NCBI GenBank assembly: GCA_030427505.1
Contig: JAUICH010000011.1
Location: forward strand, 114,673-178,672
Direction of reading: 5' to 3'
DNA length: 64,000 nucleotides
Origin: Verrucomicrobiia bacterium
GTDB lineage: Bacteria > Verrucomicrobiota > Verrucomicrobiia > Verrucomicrobiales > DEV007
Below the pieces are notes generated by a model. The model was given only the letters and a program-made list of their open reading frames with translations. It ran no database searches and was not told the origin of the DNA. Positions 28,175 through 37,427 of this stretch are shown in pieces. The first letter of the stretch is position 1; the number at the start of each line of letters is the position of its first letter. Made by a program: the position numbers and the translations under genes.

Positions 28175-29377
28175 CTACGGCTTGCTCCCGTGCTCCTTCG
28201 CATAGTGCTGCCGAAGCAGGTCTTTGCCGTAGTCGTTCCCATTCGGCGTCCGGACCACGGTGTGAATGTGGTTGGGCGTGGGGACCTGGTCTTTTCCCAG
28301 GGCGATGGGCCGCTGGTGATCGAATTCGATGAGGATGACGGGACTGTGGATACGGTAGTAGAAGACGCCGCCTATCTCTGCCTCTCCGATCCACGCAAAC
28401 CAGGTGTCGTCCAGGTGTTTTCGGACCTCTTCCATCCGGACCTCGGCGTGGCCCTCGCGCATTCGGCCCACGTACTCTCTGACAACCTCCAGCAGCCCTT
28501 CCCTTTGCGGCTGGGTCAGGTCCGAGCCGCGCAAGCCCGCGTAGTCCAGCACCAGGTTGTCATGATAGGCTTCGCCCAGGTTATTGGTGGGGCCTTTTTC
28601 GGTGGCGATGCGGGCCTGGGCCTGCTGCTTTTCCGTCAGCGACTGCATGAAGGACAGGCCCATGTCCTGTTCGTCCTGGAGCACCACGGTGCCCTGGAAC
28701 TTTCCGGCCTCCGCCCGGATGGGTTCGGACCCCATGAAGACGGGCGACATCACCACCTGGTCGCCCAGCACGAAGTAATTGATAATGCAGTGGTGCCCGT
28801 CCAGTTGCCAGCCCCAGGGCTCCGTCGCGGAGGGCGTGCCCATGATGGACACCCAGTAAAGCCATTGCCCGTATTCCTCCGGCTTCGCGGTCAGTTCCGC
28901 CAGGGTCTCGTTCAGCTTCATGATGTCCTGGGTCTCCGCCAGCCCTTTTGCGCTGAGCCCCGCTCCGAACAACTCAAACGCCAGGGCCCGCTGTTCTTCC
29001 GTCATCTGTTCGAAGGCAATGCCCTGCCGGTCCGAGATGTGCCGGTTGTCCCACATGCGCCACTCCGCGTCTTCCACTGGAAAGAGCACCTTATCCCTCT
29101 GTCCCTCCGTGAGACCGGCCAGGAATTTTTCCGCCGCCAGCACCACCGGCTCCGTCGAAACTCCGGTGGCCTGGACGCGATAGAGACCCGGCACAATTTT
29201 CCCATCAGCCGTGACGCCTTTGAAAGGCTCGGCCAGCGCCGCTTCCGCCTGTTTACGAAATCGTTCCCGGATATCCGCCGGCGGCCCTTGCGCCTTCAAA
29301 GACGCGCTGCCACCCACAAGTAAGCCAAGGCTCAGGACCGCCGTCCTGGCCGTTCCGGAAAGTGTCGCGCTTCGCAT
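28175..29377 (-). CDS. DUF3500 domain-containing exported protein
   Basis: The product has 400 aa from the ATG at 29377. A longer frame from 29452 puts 25 polar residues in front of the signal peptide and is rejected. The signal ends near GSASLKAQ (residue about 29). The body matches DUF3500: [19 protein letters not shown], the [11 protein letters not shown] segment, [18 protein letters not shown] with paired His, and [18 protein letters not shown]. The GHH and the later [21 protein letters not shown] segment (end of the protein, with D, H and Q) could hold a metal. The function of DUF3500 is unknown. It is divergent from the sulfatase (133-bp gap) and upstream of the pectate lyase. Confidence 0.87.
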   Translation of the reverse strand: MRSATLSGTARTAVLSLGLLVGGSASLKAQGPPADIRERFRKQAEAALAEPFKGVTADGKIVPGLYRVQATGVSTEPVVLAAEKFLAGLTEGQRDKVLFPVEDAEWRMWDNRHISDRQGIAFEQMTEEQRALAFELFGAGLSAKGLAETQDIMKLNETLAELTAKPEEYGQWLYWVSIMGTPSATEPWGWQLDGHHCIINYFVLGDQVVMSPVFMGSEPIRAEAGKFQGTVVLQDEQDMGLSFMQSLTEKQQAQARIATEKGPTNNLGEAYHDNLVLDYAGLRGSDLTQPQREGLLEVVREYVGRMREGHAEVRMEEVRKHLDDTWFAWIGEAEIGGVFYYRIHSPVILIEFDHQRPIALGKDQVPTPNHIHTVVRTPNGNDYGKDLLRQHYAKEHGSKP

Positions 29378-29510
29378 TCTGCCTGAATTCAATCGTTTCA
29401 ACTCGGGGTTCTTAAGAAAACGGTCGAGAGGGAATAGTTCTCTCCCACTCACGCGAAAGTGTACCCCATTCGGCTTTGCAGCAGCAATCGAATTGGCTAC
29501 TCTCTAGCCC

Positions 29511-30893
29511 ATGATCCCCCTGAGTCCCCTGTTTCGAGCTGTCTTTGTCTCCTTTCTGTTCGCGGGAGCGGCCGCGGCCGCCACGCCTGAGAAGCCCAAT
29601 GTCCTGATCATCTACACCGACGACCAGGGCTCGGTGGACGCGAATTGCTACGGCTCTCACGACTTGATCACGCCGAACATCGACCGCCTCGCCTCCACGG
29701 GCGTGCGGTTCACCCAGATGCTCGCGCCTTCGGCCATCTGCTCCTCCTCCCGCGCCGGCCTCATGACCGGACGCATTCCCCCGCGCGCCGGCGTGGCGGG
29801 CAATGTGTCGTCGGAGAAAGGTCACGAAGGCATGCCGCAGTCTGAGGTGACCATCGCGGACATGCTTAAAGCCCAGGGCTACGCCACCGGGCATGTGGGC
29901 AAGTGGCACCTCGGCTACACCCCGGAAACGATGCCCAACGGCCAGGGCTTCGACTACAGCTTCGGGCACATGGGCGGCTGCATCGACAACTACAGCCACT
30001 TCTTCTACTGGAACGGCCCCAATCGCCACGACCTGTGGAAGAACGGCGAGGAAATCTGGCGGGACGGCGAGTACTTTGGCGACCTGATGATCGGTGAAGT
30101 GAAGTCCTTCATCGACCGCCAGAAAGACGGCCCTTTCTTCCTCTACTGGGCCATCAACTGGCCTCACTATCCGCTCCAAGGCACCTCCAAGTGGCGGGAA
30201 AAATACAAGGATCTCCCCTCCCCCCGCGACAAGTACGCGACCTTCGTTTCCACGACGGACGAGTTCATCGGAAAAGTCCTGGACCACCTGGAGGCGACCG
30301 GGCTGCGGGAAAAGACGCTCGTCATCTATCAATCCGACCACGGCCATTCCGTGGAGGAACGCACCTTCTTCGGCGGCGGCAGCGCGGGACCCTACCGGGG
30401 TCATAAGGGCAATCTCTTTGAAGGCGGCCTGCGCGTGCCCTCCATCGTCAGCCTGCCCGGCACCCTGCCCCAGGGCGAAGTGCGCGATCAATTAGTCGTG
30501 GGCACGGACTGGCTGCCCACCATCGCGGAACTGACCGGCGCGAACGTCCCGGACGACCGCCCCATCGACGGCCGCTCCATCCTGCCCGTCATCCAGGACG
30601 CCAAAGCCAAGACCCCGCACGACACCTACTACTGGCAGCTCGGCGCGGGCAAAAACGCCCAGTGGGTCATCCGCGAAGGCGACTGGAAACTCTACGGCAA
30701 CGCCCGCGAAAACGTCCGCCCCGACGGTGCCACCGAATTGACCAAAGAAGACAAGCAACTCTTCCTCGCCAACCTCGCCGAAGACCTCGGCGAAACCACC
30801 AACGTCGCCGATCAGAACGCGGACCTGGTGAACGTGCTGTCCGCCATGGCCAAGGAGATGTCCCTGGGGATCGAGGCGGAGGTTGGGAAGTGA
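29511..30893 (+). CDS. sulfatase, formylglycine-type site C-S-S-S-R
   Basis: The product has 460 aa, normal for a type I sulfatase. Signal peptide at residues 1-24. Metal-ligand pair D37-D38 in YTDDQG; modification motif C77-S-S-S-R81 followed by AGLMTGR; then GKWHLGY with a conserved Lys and His, a WPHYPLQ segment, and YQSDHGHSVEE with the D and H of the second metal pair. The usual motif is C-x-P/A-x-R; here the third position is Ser. The rest of the signature (S/T, L-T-G-R) is intact, so I expect an active sulfatase if a maturase accepts it. The FGE-fold protein at 58669 lacks the catalytic Cys pair and is unlikely to be that maturase. Substrate is not predictable. Confidence 0.92.
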   Translation: MIPLSPLFRAVFVSFLFAGAAAAATPEKPNVLIIYTDDQGSVDANCYGSHDLITPNIDRLASTGVRFTQMLAPSAICSSSRAGLMTGRIPPRAGVAGNVSSEKGHEGMPQSEVTIADMLKAQGYATGHVGKWHLGYTPETMPNGQGFDYSFGHMGGCIDNYSHFFYWNGPNRHDLWKNGEEIWRDGEYFGDLMIGEVKSFIDRQKDGPFFLYWAINWPHYPLQGTSKWREKYKDLPSPRDKYATFVSTTDEFIGKVLDHLEATGLREKTLVIYQSDHGHSVEERTFFGGGSAGPYRGHKGNLFEGGLRVPSIVSLPGTLPQGEVRDQLVVGTDWLPTIAELTGANVPDDRPIDGRSILPVIQDAKAKTPHDTYYWQLGAGKNAQWVIREGDWKLYGNARENVRPDGATELTKEDKQLFLANLAEDLGETTNVADQNADLVNVLSAMAKEMSLGIEAEVGK

Positions 30894-33800
30894 GACGTAT
30901 TAGAGAAAGACAACGGGACTCAAACTATTCAAAACGAAAATTTACTCCGCGCAAATACTTCTTCCAAAATGACAGCCACTCTGACCTTTCAAGAATAGCA
31001 GACATACTAAGCACTGTGTCTTACCGAAAAGAAAAACATCTGAACAATATCAAAAGCCTTCACCCTATAGCTCGTCTTCTTTCCTTGCCCATACAGAAGA
31101 ATCGAACACCTTGAAAGGCCCTTGGGTGAACAACTCAAAAGGTTCTTGAAAGTCAAAACCTTCCATTAGTTCGCGACGATGCTCCTTATTCCCGGAGAAA
31201 ACCTCTTTAATATGCTCAGGCGAGTTCAAAGGTCTTCGGTCTCCACGAAAAGTCCCATCAGCTAGGAAAAAAAGGCAAGCCACGAAAAAGTTTGACGCCT
31301 CGTCCTTCTTTTCCTGTGCCAACTTCCATTGATCAAGTAGATACGCTGAAATCGGAGAGCCAGGAAGGACATATACCCTATCGAAACAACAAACTGCCAG
31401 GTCGCTTTCCTGCCCCTCAATTTCAATATTGCTATTGGCGACAAATAAACGCGGCCTTTCTAAGTTAAACCTCGCCGCTGCTTCAGCTGAAATACTTGCC
31501 CAGCGAGGACTATCCGAGCACTCTGACCATCGGAGATCCAAGCGCCTTTGCCCTCTGACAATTCTCACCTTGTCAACTTCCTTGTTATTAAAGGTTTCAC
31601 TGTACGGGAAGGTTTGAACTGAAGTATCACAAACAATAATACCTTGCGGCAAATCGACAGAGGCCACCCCTAGCGCTTTTATCAATGCTCCAATTGATGC
31701 AGAGCTTGATACTTCTCGAATCATTCGTTCCGCCGACCTGAAAAACTGACCGTCAACGGTCCAAAATTCCCTGCTACCCTGCAGCTCTCGAATAGAAGCG
31801 GAACGCCTTCCCTCACTTGTTTCAACGAGAATAAGCGGCAAATCAAAAATACTTTGCGACAGGAGCTTTCCCGAACGCGGTCGTGCATTGAGTAAACTAC
31901 GCATCAAATATCGAGCTTCTTGTACTGCCCACGTCAGCGAAAAGTCACGTTCACTCTGCATCTTCGCTAGTTCAGACATTACATGGTCGCAATAGGCACA
32001 GTAAACGGAACGGATCATCTTATCAAACTCTGGTGTTTGCTCCAAGCCCGAACGCGCCACATTCGTTTTAGGCGCATTCTGGCCTTTAGCGTTGGCTATT
32101 GCAGCAATGCCATCTAGATCTTCATATCCAGGAGGATATGTCTCTACCCTTATTCCCTCGACACAAGTTCCGAGAGGCCACGAGTGATTATCACTACGTA
32201 CATTGCCTCCCGCTAAAAATGACCATTCTTTGAAATATTCAGACCACCGAAGAGCGAATGCTATAGTCAATCCATCAATCTCGACCTGCTCAACACGAAC
32301 TCGCGCTCTATACTTAATGTCCCCCTCAACAGTATCCGACTCCATATCCCATCGCACATAATCTGAACGCTCCAAAGCATCATAAAGCACTTCGTCAGGA
32401 GAGCCATAGCCGACAGAAACAGGCTCACCGTCATCGATACAGACAACCACCTCACATTCAGGAATCACAATCCAATAACGAGCTATGCCCAAAACATCCT
32501 TCAATTCAGCGCTCGGCCTTATATGAAGCTGAATGCTAGTTCCACCGGTTCTTATTTCCTCCGGAATCCGAACATCCGACTTATCTAGCAATTGAATTAA
32601 ATATTTTCCATGAACCGATCGCAAGTTCAGTATTCTCGCTTGCTCCTCTTCGTCATGGCACGTGATTATCTCTACATGATCAGCAATCATGAACGTGGAC
32701 AGGACGCCTATTCCAAACCTACTGATTGATGAAAAACTTGGATATAGTTTCTTAAATTCGGCATCCTGATATCTCGATGCCCCTACTTTCAATAGGTGAC
32801 GCTCAATCATTGACTGAGTCATTCCTGTCCCGTTATCACGAACTTGAAGACATCGTGATGCTGAATTCCAATGAATACTCACACGCCCAGCATGATCTTC
32901 GACACCCTTTGCTGTAGATATATGTCGTCTCAATCGAATTGCATCTAAAGAATTTTGCACCAACTCGCGCAGCACAACTGTTGTTTCATTGTAAAGAGTA
33001 TGACCAGTTAGAAGGTCTAGAATTCGAGCTTGATCCAAAGTGAACTCGAATGATTCTCGAAGAAATCCTTCAGTTTCAATCCACTGGTCATCTATGAATC
33101 GCCAAGGAAATTGGTGCTTTGCACCTTGAGCCTCTTTCGCAGCAATGGTCCATTCGTGGGACTTCTGCAGTTGAGTTTGAGCGTATGCGAGATATGACGT
33201 CAGCCCAAAAAAGCCATCCGGTTTTGTAAAATAGGCATGCACCTCGATCGTATTTCTTGGCGCAGCTTCGTCCGGCACCCCCTCCTTCCCAATTCCCATC
33301 TGACTCCTGACCCTTCTAACCGCCATCTGCTTGGCCCACTCCGACTGACTAATTGGGTCCGTCGGGTTTATTAGTCTGAATGCAATAGAAGGTGTTCGGT
33401 TTCTGGTAATATGCAGCAGATCTGATGTTCTAAGCAGGATAGCTGCAAAATGAAGATTTGCTGTTTCCGCTTCACTATCCCCATATGGTTGAGACACCTT
33501 GTATTTCCGAAGGTCGCTTAAGTCATCCAAGTGATGACTCTCGCAGATAAATCCAAGATCCCGCTGAAATTGTTGACCGAGCGGCTCAAGGAGCCCAAAG
33601 ATCTCAGTCATTGCAGCATGGCTACACCCCAGCCGATCTGGAGCCTTTCCCAAGACCCATTCGCGAATGCGTTCAGCGTGAGTGAAACGAACGAATTCTT
33701 GATATAGAAATCGTTGCCTCTCATCTGGTTTTAGTTGGTCAATCTTGTCTTTATAATCGACTCCAGCTTCTTCGGCGAATAGCCGTGATTGGCAAAATTC

Positions 33801-34317
33801 CAAGAACCCCGACCGATCTCGGTTCTCGTACTCGGTTTTTGTGACGAGCATTCCAATGTCGTGAAAGTATATGGCGAGAACTGTCATGAGCCAATCCGCA
33901 GAGCTCATCACACTCTTCGTTTCTTCGACAATTAGCCAATCGAGCAAGTTGAGCATTGAGTCTATATGCGAGATATCATGAACGGTATATTCATCGAAAA
34001 TCCCTTCACGTCCTATGAGATTTAAGATGGTCTCTACCTTTCGCTTGATCCCGAGCAGATTTATTCCGTCAAACGCCGGCAGTTGCTCAGCTTCCTGCGC
34101 TTTTCTTTCAGCAAACGTAGTTAGGGTTTCAATCATTTTCTTATCCTTATTTATCTGAGGATGATCAGACGTTAGACCGCTGCTATTCTCTAGGCTAATC
34201 TCATAAAGTCAATTAACTGGTTAGATTTGACTACACTCTGGTCATCTCGTCAATCATTTGGAATCAGTCTTCCTTCGCCTATGATGTTAGTCGGACTGCA
34301 AGATCTATAATTCTCCC
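30894..34317. mobile_element. AT-rich genomic island carrying a single HD-GHKL gene
   Basis: From just after the sulfatase stop to just before the DUF434 gene the base composition drops visibly below the GC-rich flanks, including the non-coding ends at 30894-31064 and 34137-34317. The single gene inside uses A/T-ending codons far more than its neighbours. No integrase, direct repeat or tRNA was seen at the ends, so the boundaries are approximate and the mechanism of arrival is unknown. Acquisition by transfer is inferred from composition alone. Confidence 0.5.
31065..34136 (-). CDS. HD domain and GHKL (Hsp90-like) ATPase fusion protein
   Basis: The product has 1023 aa and no signal peptide or membrane segment. 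Residues 45-245 look like an HD hydrolase: TVHDISHIDSML (H53, D54 and H57), then AIYFHDIGML with the H92-D93 pair, later HHLDDL near 201 and LLRTSDLLHITRN (D239). Residues about 375-560 contain a GHKL ATPase fold: N-box ELVQNSLDAI with E391, N395 and D398; G1 box DNGTGM at 434-439; then RFGIGVLS near 473-480. The last 450 residues have no recognised domain. HD phosphohydrolase and GHKL ATPase in one chain suggests a conflict or signalling role, but I cannot assign it to a named system. It lies alone in the AT-rich island. Confidence 0.82.
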   Translation of the reverse strand: MIETLTTFAERKAQEAEQLPAFDGINLLGIKRKVETILNLIGREGIFDEYTVHDISHIDSMLNLLDWLIVEETKSVMSSADWLMTVLAIYFHDIGMLVTKTEYENRDRSGFLEFCQSRLFAEEAGVDYKDKIDQLKPDERQRFLYQEFVRFTHAERIREWVLGKAPDRLGCSHAAMTEIFGLLEPLGQQFQRDLGFICESHHLDDLSDLRKYKVSQPYGDSEAETANLHFAAILLRTSDLLHITRNRTPSIAFRLINPTDPISQSEWAKQMAVRRVRSQMGIGKEGVPDEAAPRNTIEVHAYFTKPDGFFGLTSYLAYAQTQLQKSHEWTIAAKEAQGAKHQFPWRFIDDQWIETEGFLRESFEFTLDQARILDLLTGHTLYNETTVVLRELVQNSLDAIRLRRHISTAKGVEDHAGRVSIHWNSASRCLQVRDNGTGMTQSMIERHLLKVGASRYQDAEFKKLYPSFSSISRFGIGVLSTFMIADHVEIITCHDEEEQARILNLRSVHGKYLIQLLDKSDVRIPEEIRTGGTSIQLHIRPSAELKDVLGIARYWIVIPECEVVVCIDDGEPVSVGYGSPDEVLYDALERSDYVRWDMESDTVEGDIKYRARVRVEQVEIDGLTIAFALRWSEYFKEWSFLAGGNVRSDNHSWPLGTCVEGIRVETYPPGYEDLDGIAAIANAKGQNAPKTNVARSGLEQTPEFDKMIRSVYCAYCDHVMSELAKMQSERDFSLTWAVQEARYLMRSLLNARPRSGKLLSQSIFDLPLILVETSEGRRSASIRELQGSREFWTVDGQFFRSAERMIREVSSSASIGALIKALGVASVDLPQGIIVCDTSVQTFPYSETFNNKEVDKVRIVRGQRRLDLRWSECSDSPRWASISAEAAARFNLERPRLFVANSNIEIEGQESDLAVCCFDRVYVLPGSPISAYLLDQWKLAQEKKDEASNFFVACLFFLADGTFRGDRRPLNSPEHIKEVFSGNKEHRRELMEGFDFQEPFELFTQGPFKVFDSSVWARKEDEL

Positions 34318-35050
34318 ATGCCCGACTCCCGCCAGCATCGTGGTCTTCACCCGGAAGACCGATCGTTGTTCGCAGAGGCGGCGCTGCCAGACCTGCGGAT
34401 GGCGGTGCGAGACCTGTCGTGGTTGCTCAGCCAGGGGTATGCGGACAAGAGCGCGCTGAAACTGGTGGGCGATCGTTATGCGCTGGTGGCGCGGCAGCGG
34501 GTGGCGGTGGCGCGGTGTGCCTGCAGTGATGCCGCCCTGGCGCGGCGGCGGGCGGCGGGCGGCGCAGGTGACGCCGGGAGACATTGCTGGGGCGGAGGTG
34601 TGGCTGGATGGGTTCAACGTTTTGACCACGGTTGAAGCGGCGCTCTCCGGCGGCGTCATCCTGGTGGGCCGGGACGGCTGCTGTCGGGACATGGCCAGCA
34701 TGCACGGCAACTACCACGCCGTGGAGGAAACCGGCCGGGCCATCGAAGCGTGCCACACCCTTCTCTCCAAACTAAAGGTAACCCGCGCGGTCTGGTTTCT
34801 GGACCGTCCGGTCTCCAACAGCGGACGCCTCAAGGCCCGCCTCGCGGAAATGGCTCCGGTTGATTTCGAAACCGAAATTCGCCTGGTTCAGGATCCCGAT
34901 CCCGAGCTTAAGCACGCCCCGGAAACCTGCATCGTCGCCACGGCGGACAGCGGCATCCTGGACGCCTGCGCCCGATGGACGAACTTTTCCGCCGCGGTCC
35001 TGAATTCCATAGAGGCTGACCGGTGGGAAGTGGACCTCTGGAGAGCATGA
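34318..35050 (+). pseudogene. DUF434 domain protein, frameshifted by a 7-bp tandem duplication
   Basis: Two overlapping frames make one protein. The first starts with ATG at 34318 and gives the DUF434 N-terminus (MPDSRQHRGLHPED, LSWLLSQGYADKSALKLVGDRY, CACSDAALARRR). The second carries the C-terminal part (WLDGFNVLTTVEAALSGG, GRDGCCRDMASMHG, WFLDRPVSNSGRLKA, ATADSGILDA). The break lies in GGGCGGC-GGGCGGC at 34550-34563, an exact tandem copy of seven bases. Dropping one copy joins the frames as ALARRRAAQVTPGD, restoring a normal protein of about 240 aa. Either the gene is dead or the repeat is a sequencing or slippage error. No other damage is seen. Function of DUF434 is unknown. Confidence 0.85.
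34550..34563 (+). repeat. 7-bp tandem duplication GGGCGGC causing the DUF434 frameshift
   Basis: GGGCGGC at 34550-34556 is repeated exactly at 34557-34563 inside a GC-rich run. Seven is one more than a multiple of three, which accounts exactly for the shift between the two frames of the DUF434 gene. Confidence 0.85.
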
Positions 35051-35170
35051 AACCGCGCCTTCGATCCCATTTGAGTTGCGGAATCGTCACAGAAACTCAA
35101 CTCCGGTATTGATTTTTGTTTTGGACTTTAGACGTTATGGTAGGCAAATCATTTCTCTCTTCTCCCCCGC

Positions 35171-35953
35171 ATGCTGAAGTTCGCAACCAAGCTTTCGCCC
35201 ACTGAAGACAATTTTCAGGATGCTTGGGACGCGGGATTTCGCAGTGCCGAAATCTGGCTGAATGGCGATCTCCTGAAAAACTGGAAGCTCATCGCCGAGC
35301 GGGCGGAGGTGTTTCCGATGAACTACGTGTTCCATTTCCCGAACCGTGGTCCCCTGAGCAGCAAGCGCTTGCGCAAAGCGGTGAAGCTCTATCGGCGGCT
35401 CAACTGCAACACTTTTGTGATTCATCCGCCCATGCTGAAGGAGTATGGGAAGGCGCTGCTGGAGATCGATCCGGACATCCGGCCCGCCGTGGAAAATCAC
35501 CGCATGTCGCTGGAGGATTTCTGGCGGTGGGCGGACGAAAACACCTGGCTCACGCTGGACGTGGAGCACCTGTGGAAATACTCCCTGGAAGACGCTCCCC
35601 TGGAGAGGCTCCTGGAGGTCATGCGGGACTTCATGGCTCACTACGGTGACAAGCTCTGCCACTCCCACCTGCCCGGCTACGAACCGGGCGCGAAAGAGCA
35701 CCGTCCCTCATATTTCAGCCCGCGCATGGTGGAGTCCGTTTTTGACCTTTATAAAGACTATGGCTTTGAGGGACTAATTGTCTCAGAAGCCCGCCCTGCT
35801 TTACAGACGCCCCGGGATCTTCAGGCGGACATCCGCCTCTACCGGAACTGGATGGAGAAACGCTCCCTCAGGGACAAACCGCCCCGTACCCGGGTCCGCC
35901 TGGTCCGGGACTGGCTGGAGCGCTCCGTGGGCGCCCTCACCCGGCCAGTCTAG
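35171..35953 (+). CDS. sugar phosphate isomerase/epimerase-like TIM barrel protein
   Basis: The product has 260 aa and no export signal, so cytoplasmic, unlike the Tat-exported relative at 5953. A xylose-isomerase-like barrel is suggested by MLKFATKLSP, GFRSAEIWLNG (with E), MNYVFHFPNRG, CNTFVIHPPM (H), WLTLDVEHLWKY (D and H), KLCHSHLPGY (H and H) and FEGLIVSEARP (E). These are plausible metal ligands. The last residues, GALTRPV, end at TAG 35951-35953, exactly where a TA-flanked inverted-repeat element begins, so the C terminus may have been set by that insertion. Substrate unknown. Confidence 0.82.
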   Translation: MLKFATKLSPTEDNFQDAWDAGFRSAEIWLNGDLLKNWKLIAERAEVFPMNYVFHFPNRGPLSSKRLRKAVKLYRRLNCNTFVIHPPMLKEYGKALLEIDPDIRPAVENHRMSLEDFWRWADENTWLTLDVEHLWKYSLEDAPLERLLEVMRDFMAHYGDKLCHSHLPGYEPGAKEHRPSYFSPRMVESVFDLYKDYGFEGLIVSEARPALQTPRDLQADIRLYRNWMEKRSLRDKPPRTRVRLVRDWLERSVGALTRPV

Positions 35954-36150
35954 TGCACTGACCGCCTTAAAATGATGAGCGCTTGGTCTGAACAAAGAGC
36001 CGTTGGCAAAAGGACGCGACCCGGTCTTTTTGGCTGGGGTCTTCGTTGCTCTTCAGTCAGTTATGATTCACATAGCCTCCTTCATCGCGCCTTGCCCCCA
36101 GCCAAAAATCCTCGCCTATCACCCATCATCTTAAGGCGGTCACTGCACTA
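35951..36150. mobile_element. element A: TA-flanked MITE-like inverted-repeat element, copy 1
   Basis: A 196-bp unit lies between TA dinucleotides at 35951-35952 and 36149-36150. Terminal inverted repeats of 25 bp match at 23 positions: 35953-35977 begins GTGCACTGACCGCC and the complement of 36124-36148 begins GTGCAGTGACCGCC. A second, inner inverted repeat pairs TTTTTGGCTGGGG with its complement near the right end. No coding region is inside. A copy of the left part, same orientation, ends the window at 63875-64000. TA or C-TA-G at the ends suggests mobilisation by an IS630- or IS5-type transposase, which is not in the window. Confidence 0.75.
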
Positions 36151-36261
36151 GGCAGCGTGGACAAATTGGAGAACGGACCGGAAATGAAGAAAAGGAGAGT
36201 GAACTCAGCGCCGCGAAGCGGCGAATACTTGGAGGCGCGGCCCCAATTTGTCCACACTGCC
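36151..36261. mobile_element. element B: TA-flanked MITE-like inverted-repeat element, copy 1
   Basis: A 111-bp unit begins directly after the TA that ends element A (36149-36150) and ends at TA 36262-36263. Its ends are GGCAGCGTGGACAAATTGG and the complement GGCAGTGTGGACAAATTGG, one mismatch in 19 bases. It contains a small GC hairpin, CGCCGC-GAA-GCGGCG. The same 111-bp unit, same orientation and length, lies at 63764-63874. No coding potential is visible. A and B are different sequences. Confidence 0.8.
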
Positions 36262-36317
36262 TAAGGAATCATTTCAAAGCTGGCCCCTGACTGGCTGACG
36301 GCCGTTAAACGGGAGGA

Positions 36318-37223
36318 TCACTCCCGTTCCAAGTCCCGCTCCAGCTTACGCTGGGTCTTTTCCCAGTCCTCATTCGGCAGGGCTTCCCAGACGCGCAGGT
36401 TGCGGAAGCTGGCCGTCTCTCCGGAGACAACGAACCCGGCTTTGGTCTTGGCGGAAGCCAGCAGCGGATCCGAACCAAAGGACACGCTGTCTTGCACCTG
36501 GCCCAGCATGGTCTCTCCCAGGATCTCGATACGCACGGTCTGCCATTCGCCGGGCTTGGCCTCCAGGGCCACGCGGGGAAAGGGCACCGCTTTGTCTGGT
36601 CCCTCGTGATCGTGATCGTCCCGCCGCACGGAAAAGCCTTCGGGATCCAGCGACAGGCGGCAGATGTGGTCCGCGTCGTCATCGATGCCGAAGCTGATGT
36701 TTTTGGCCCCGTCCAGTTTCACCTCGAACTCAATCACGGCGTCCTTCATCGGGAGGGCTCGCTTGAAGACGGCGGCGTGCTCGTCTTTGGCCAGTTCTTT
36801 ACCCATCAAGGCGCCATCCGTGATGGCCCATTCCCCGATATTGGCGCGCCAGTCCGAAGCGATCTCTTTCCCGAAATCATCCGAGAAAATCAGTGCCCCG
36901 GTCGTCGCCAGAAGGGTTTCGCCGGAGGGCTTCGGCGCGTTTTCGATGGCTTCCATTTTCTCCTGCCGGGTCAGCCATTCCGACACATACGCGCTGTCGG
37001 CATCGGAAAGCCCGCTCAGGGCCACGTCGTAGTTTCCTCCGCCTCGTTTCTGCAAGGTCACCATGTCATTGGCGGCGGCGACGAGTTTGGCTTCGATGGT
37101 CCGGCCCTCTTGATTGGTCCAGATCCGGTAGGCTTCCTCCGCGTGGATTGTAGAAGGGCCCAGGGTCAGAAGCACCAAGGCAGCGGTCGCCGGCCGCCAG
37201 CTGATGAGGGAATTTTTTTTCAT
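36318..37223 (-). CDS. SHD1-domain exported protein with jellyroll-like domain
   Basis: The product has 301 aa with a signal peptide (MKKNSLISW to about residue 29). Residues about 30-95 match the SHD1 (SLA1-homology) domain common in PVC bacteria: YRIWTNQEGRTIEAKLV, MVTLQKRGGGNY and LSGLSDADSAYVSEWL. A second domain (residues about 105-275) looks like a concanavalin/DUF1080-type beta-sandwich: IFSDDFGKEIASDWRANIGEWAI, then VIEFEVKLD, ISFGIDD, WQTVRIEILGE and ASFRNLRVWE. SHD1 modules probably bind partners, and the jellyroll may bind sugar. No catalytic residues are evident. It is transcribed toward the two TA-flanked elements, 56 bp away. Confidence 0.8.
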   Translation of the reverse strand: MKKNSLISWRPATAALVLLTLGPSTIHAEEAYRIWTNQEGRTIEAKLVAAANDMVTLQKRGGGNYDVALSGLSDADSAYVSEWLTRQEKMEAIENAPKPSGETLLATTGALIFSDDFGKEIASDWRANIGEWAITDGALMGKELAKDEHAAVFKRALPMKDAVIEFEVKLDGAKNISFGIDDDADHICRLSLDPEGFSVRRDDHDHEGPDKAVPFPRVALEAKPGEWQTVRIEILGETMLGQVQDSVSFGSDPLLASAKTKAGFVVSGETASFRNLRVWEALPNEDWEKTQRKLERDLERE

Positions 37224-37427
37224 GTCAGGTCAGGGTTTGGATTTTAGGAGCTTAACGAGCGGGAAATTTTTCTACCAGCGCAAAAAGAGAGACCCGCCGC
37301 GAACTTTACGGAGTTTTTCCGGTCGAATTTCGTTTCAGAGTGAAGTCACGTAAAACGGCCCTTTGACTTAGGGCGGAAATGTCCGTCCAATACCCCTTCC
37401 CGGATTGGTTCCGGGGGGCATCGCATC

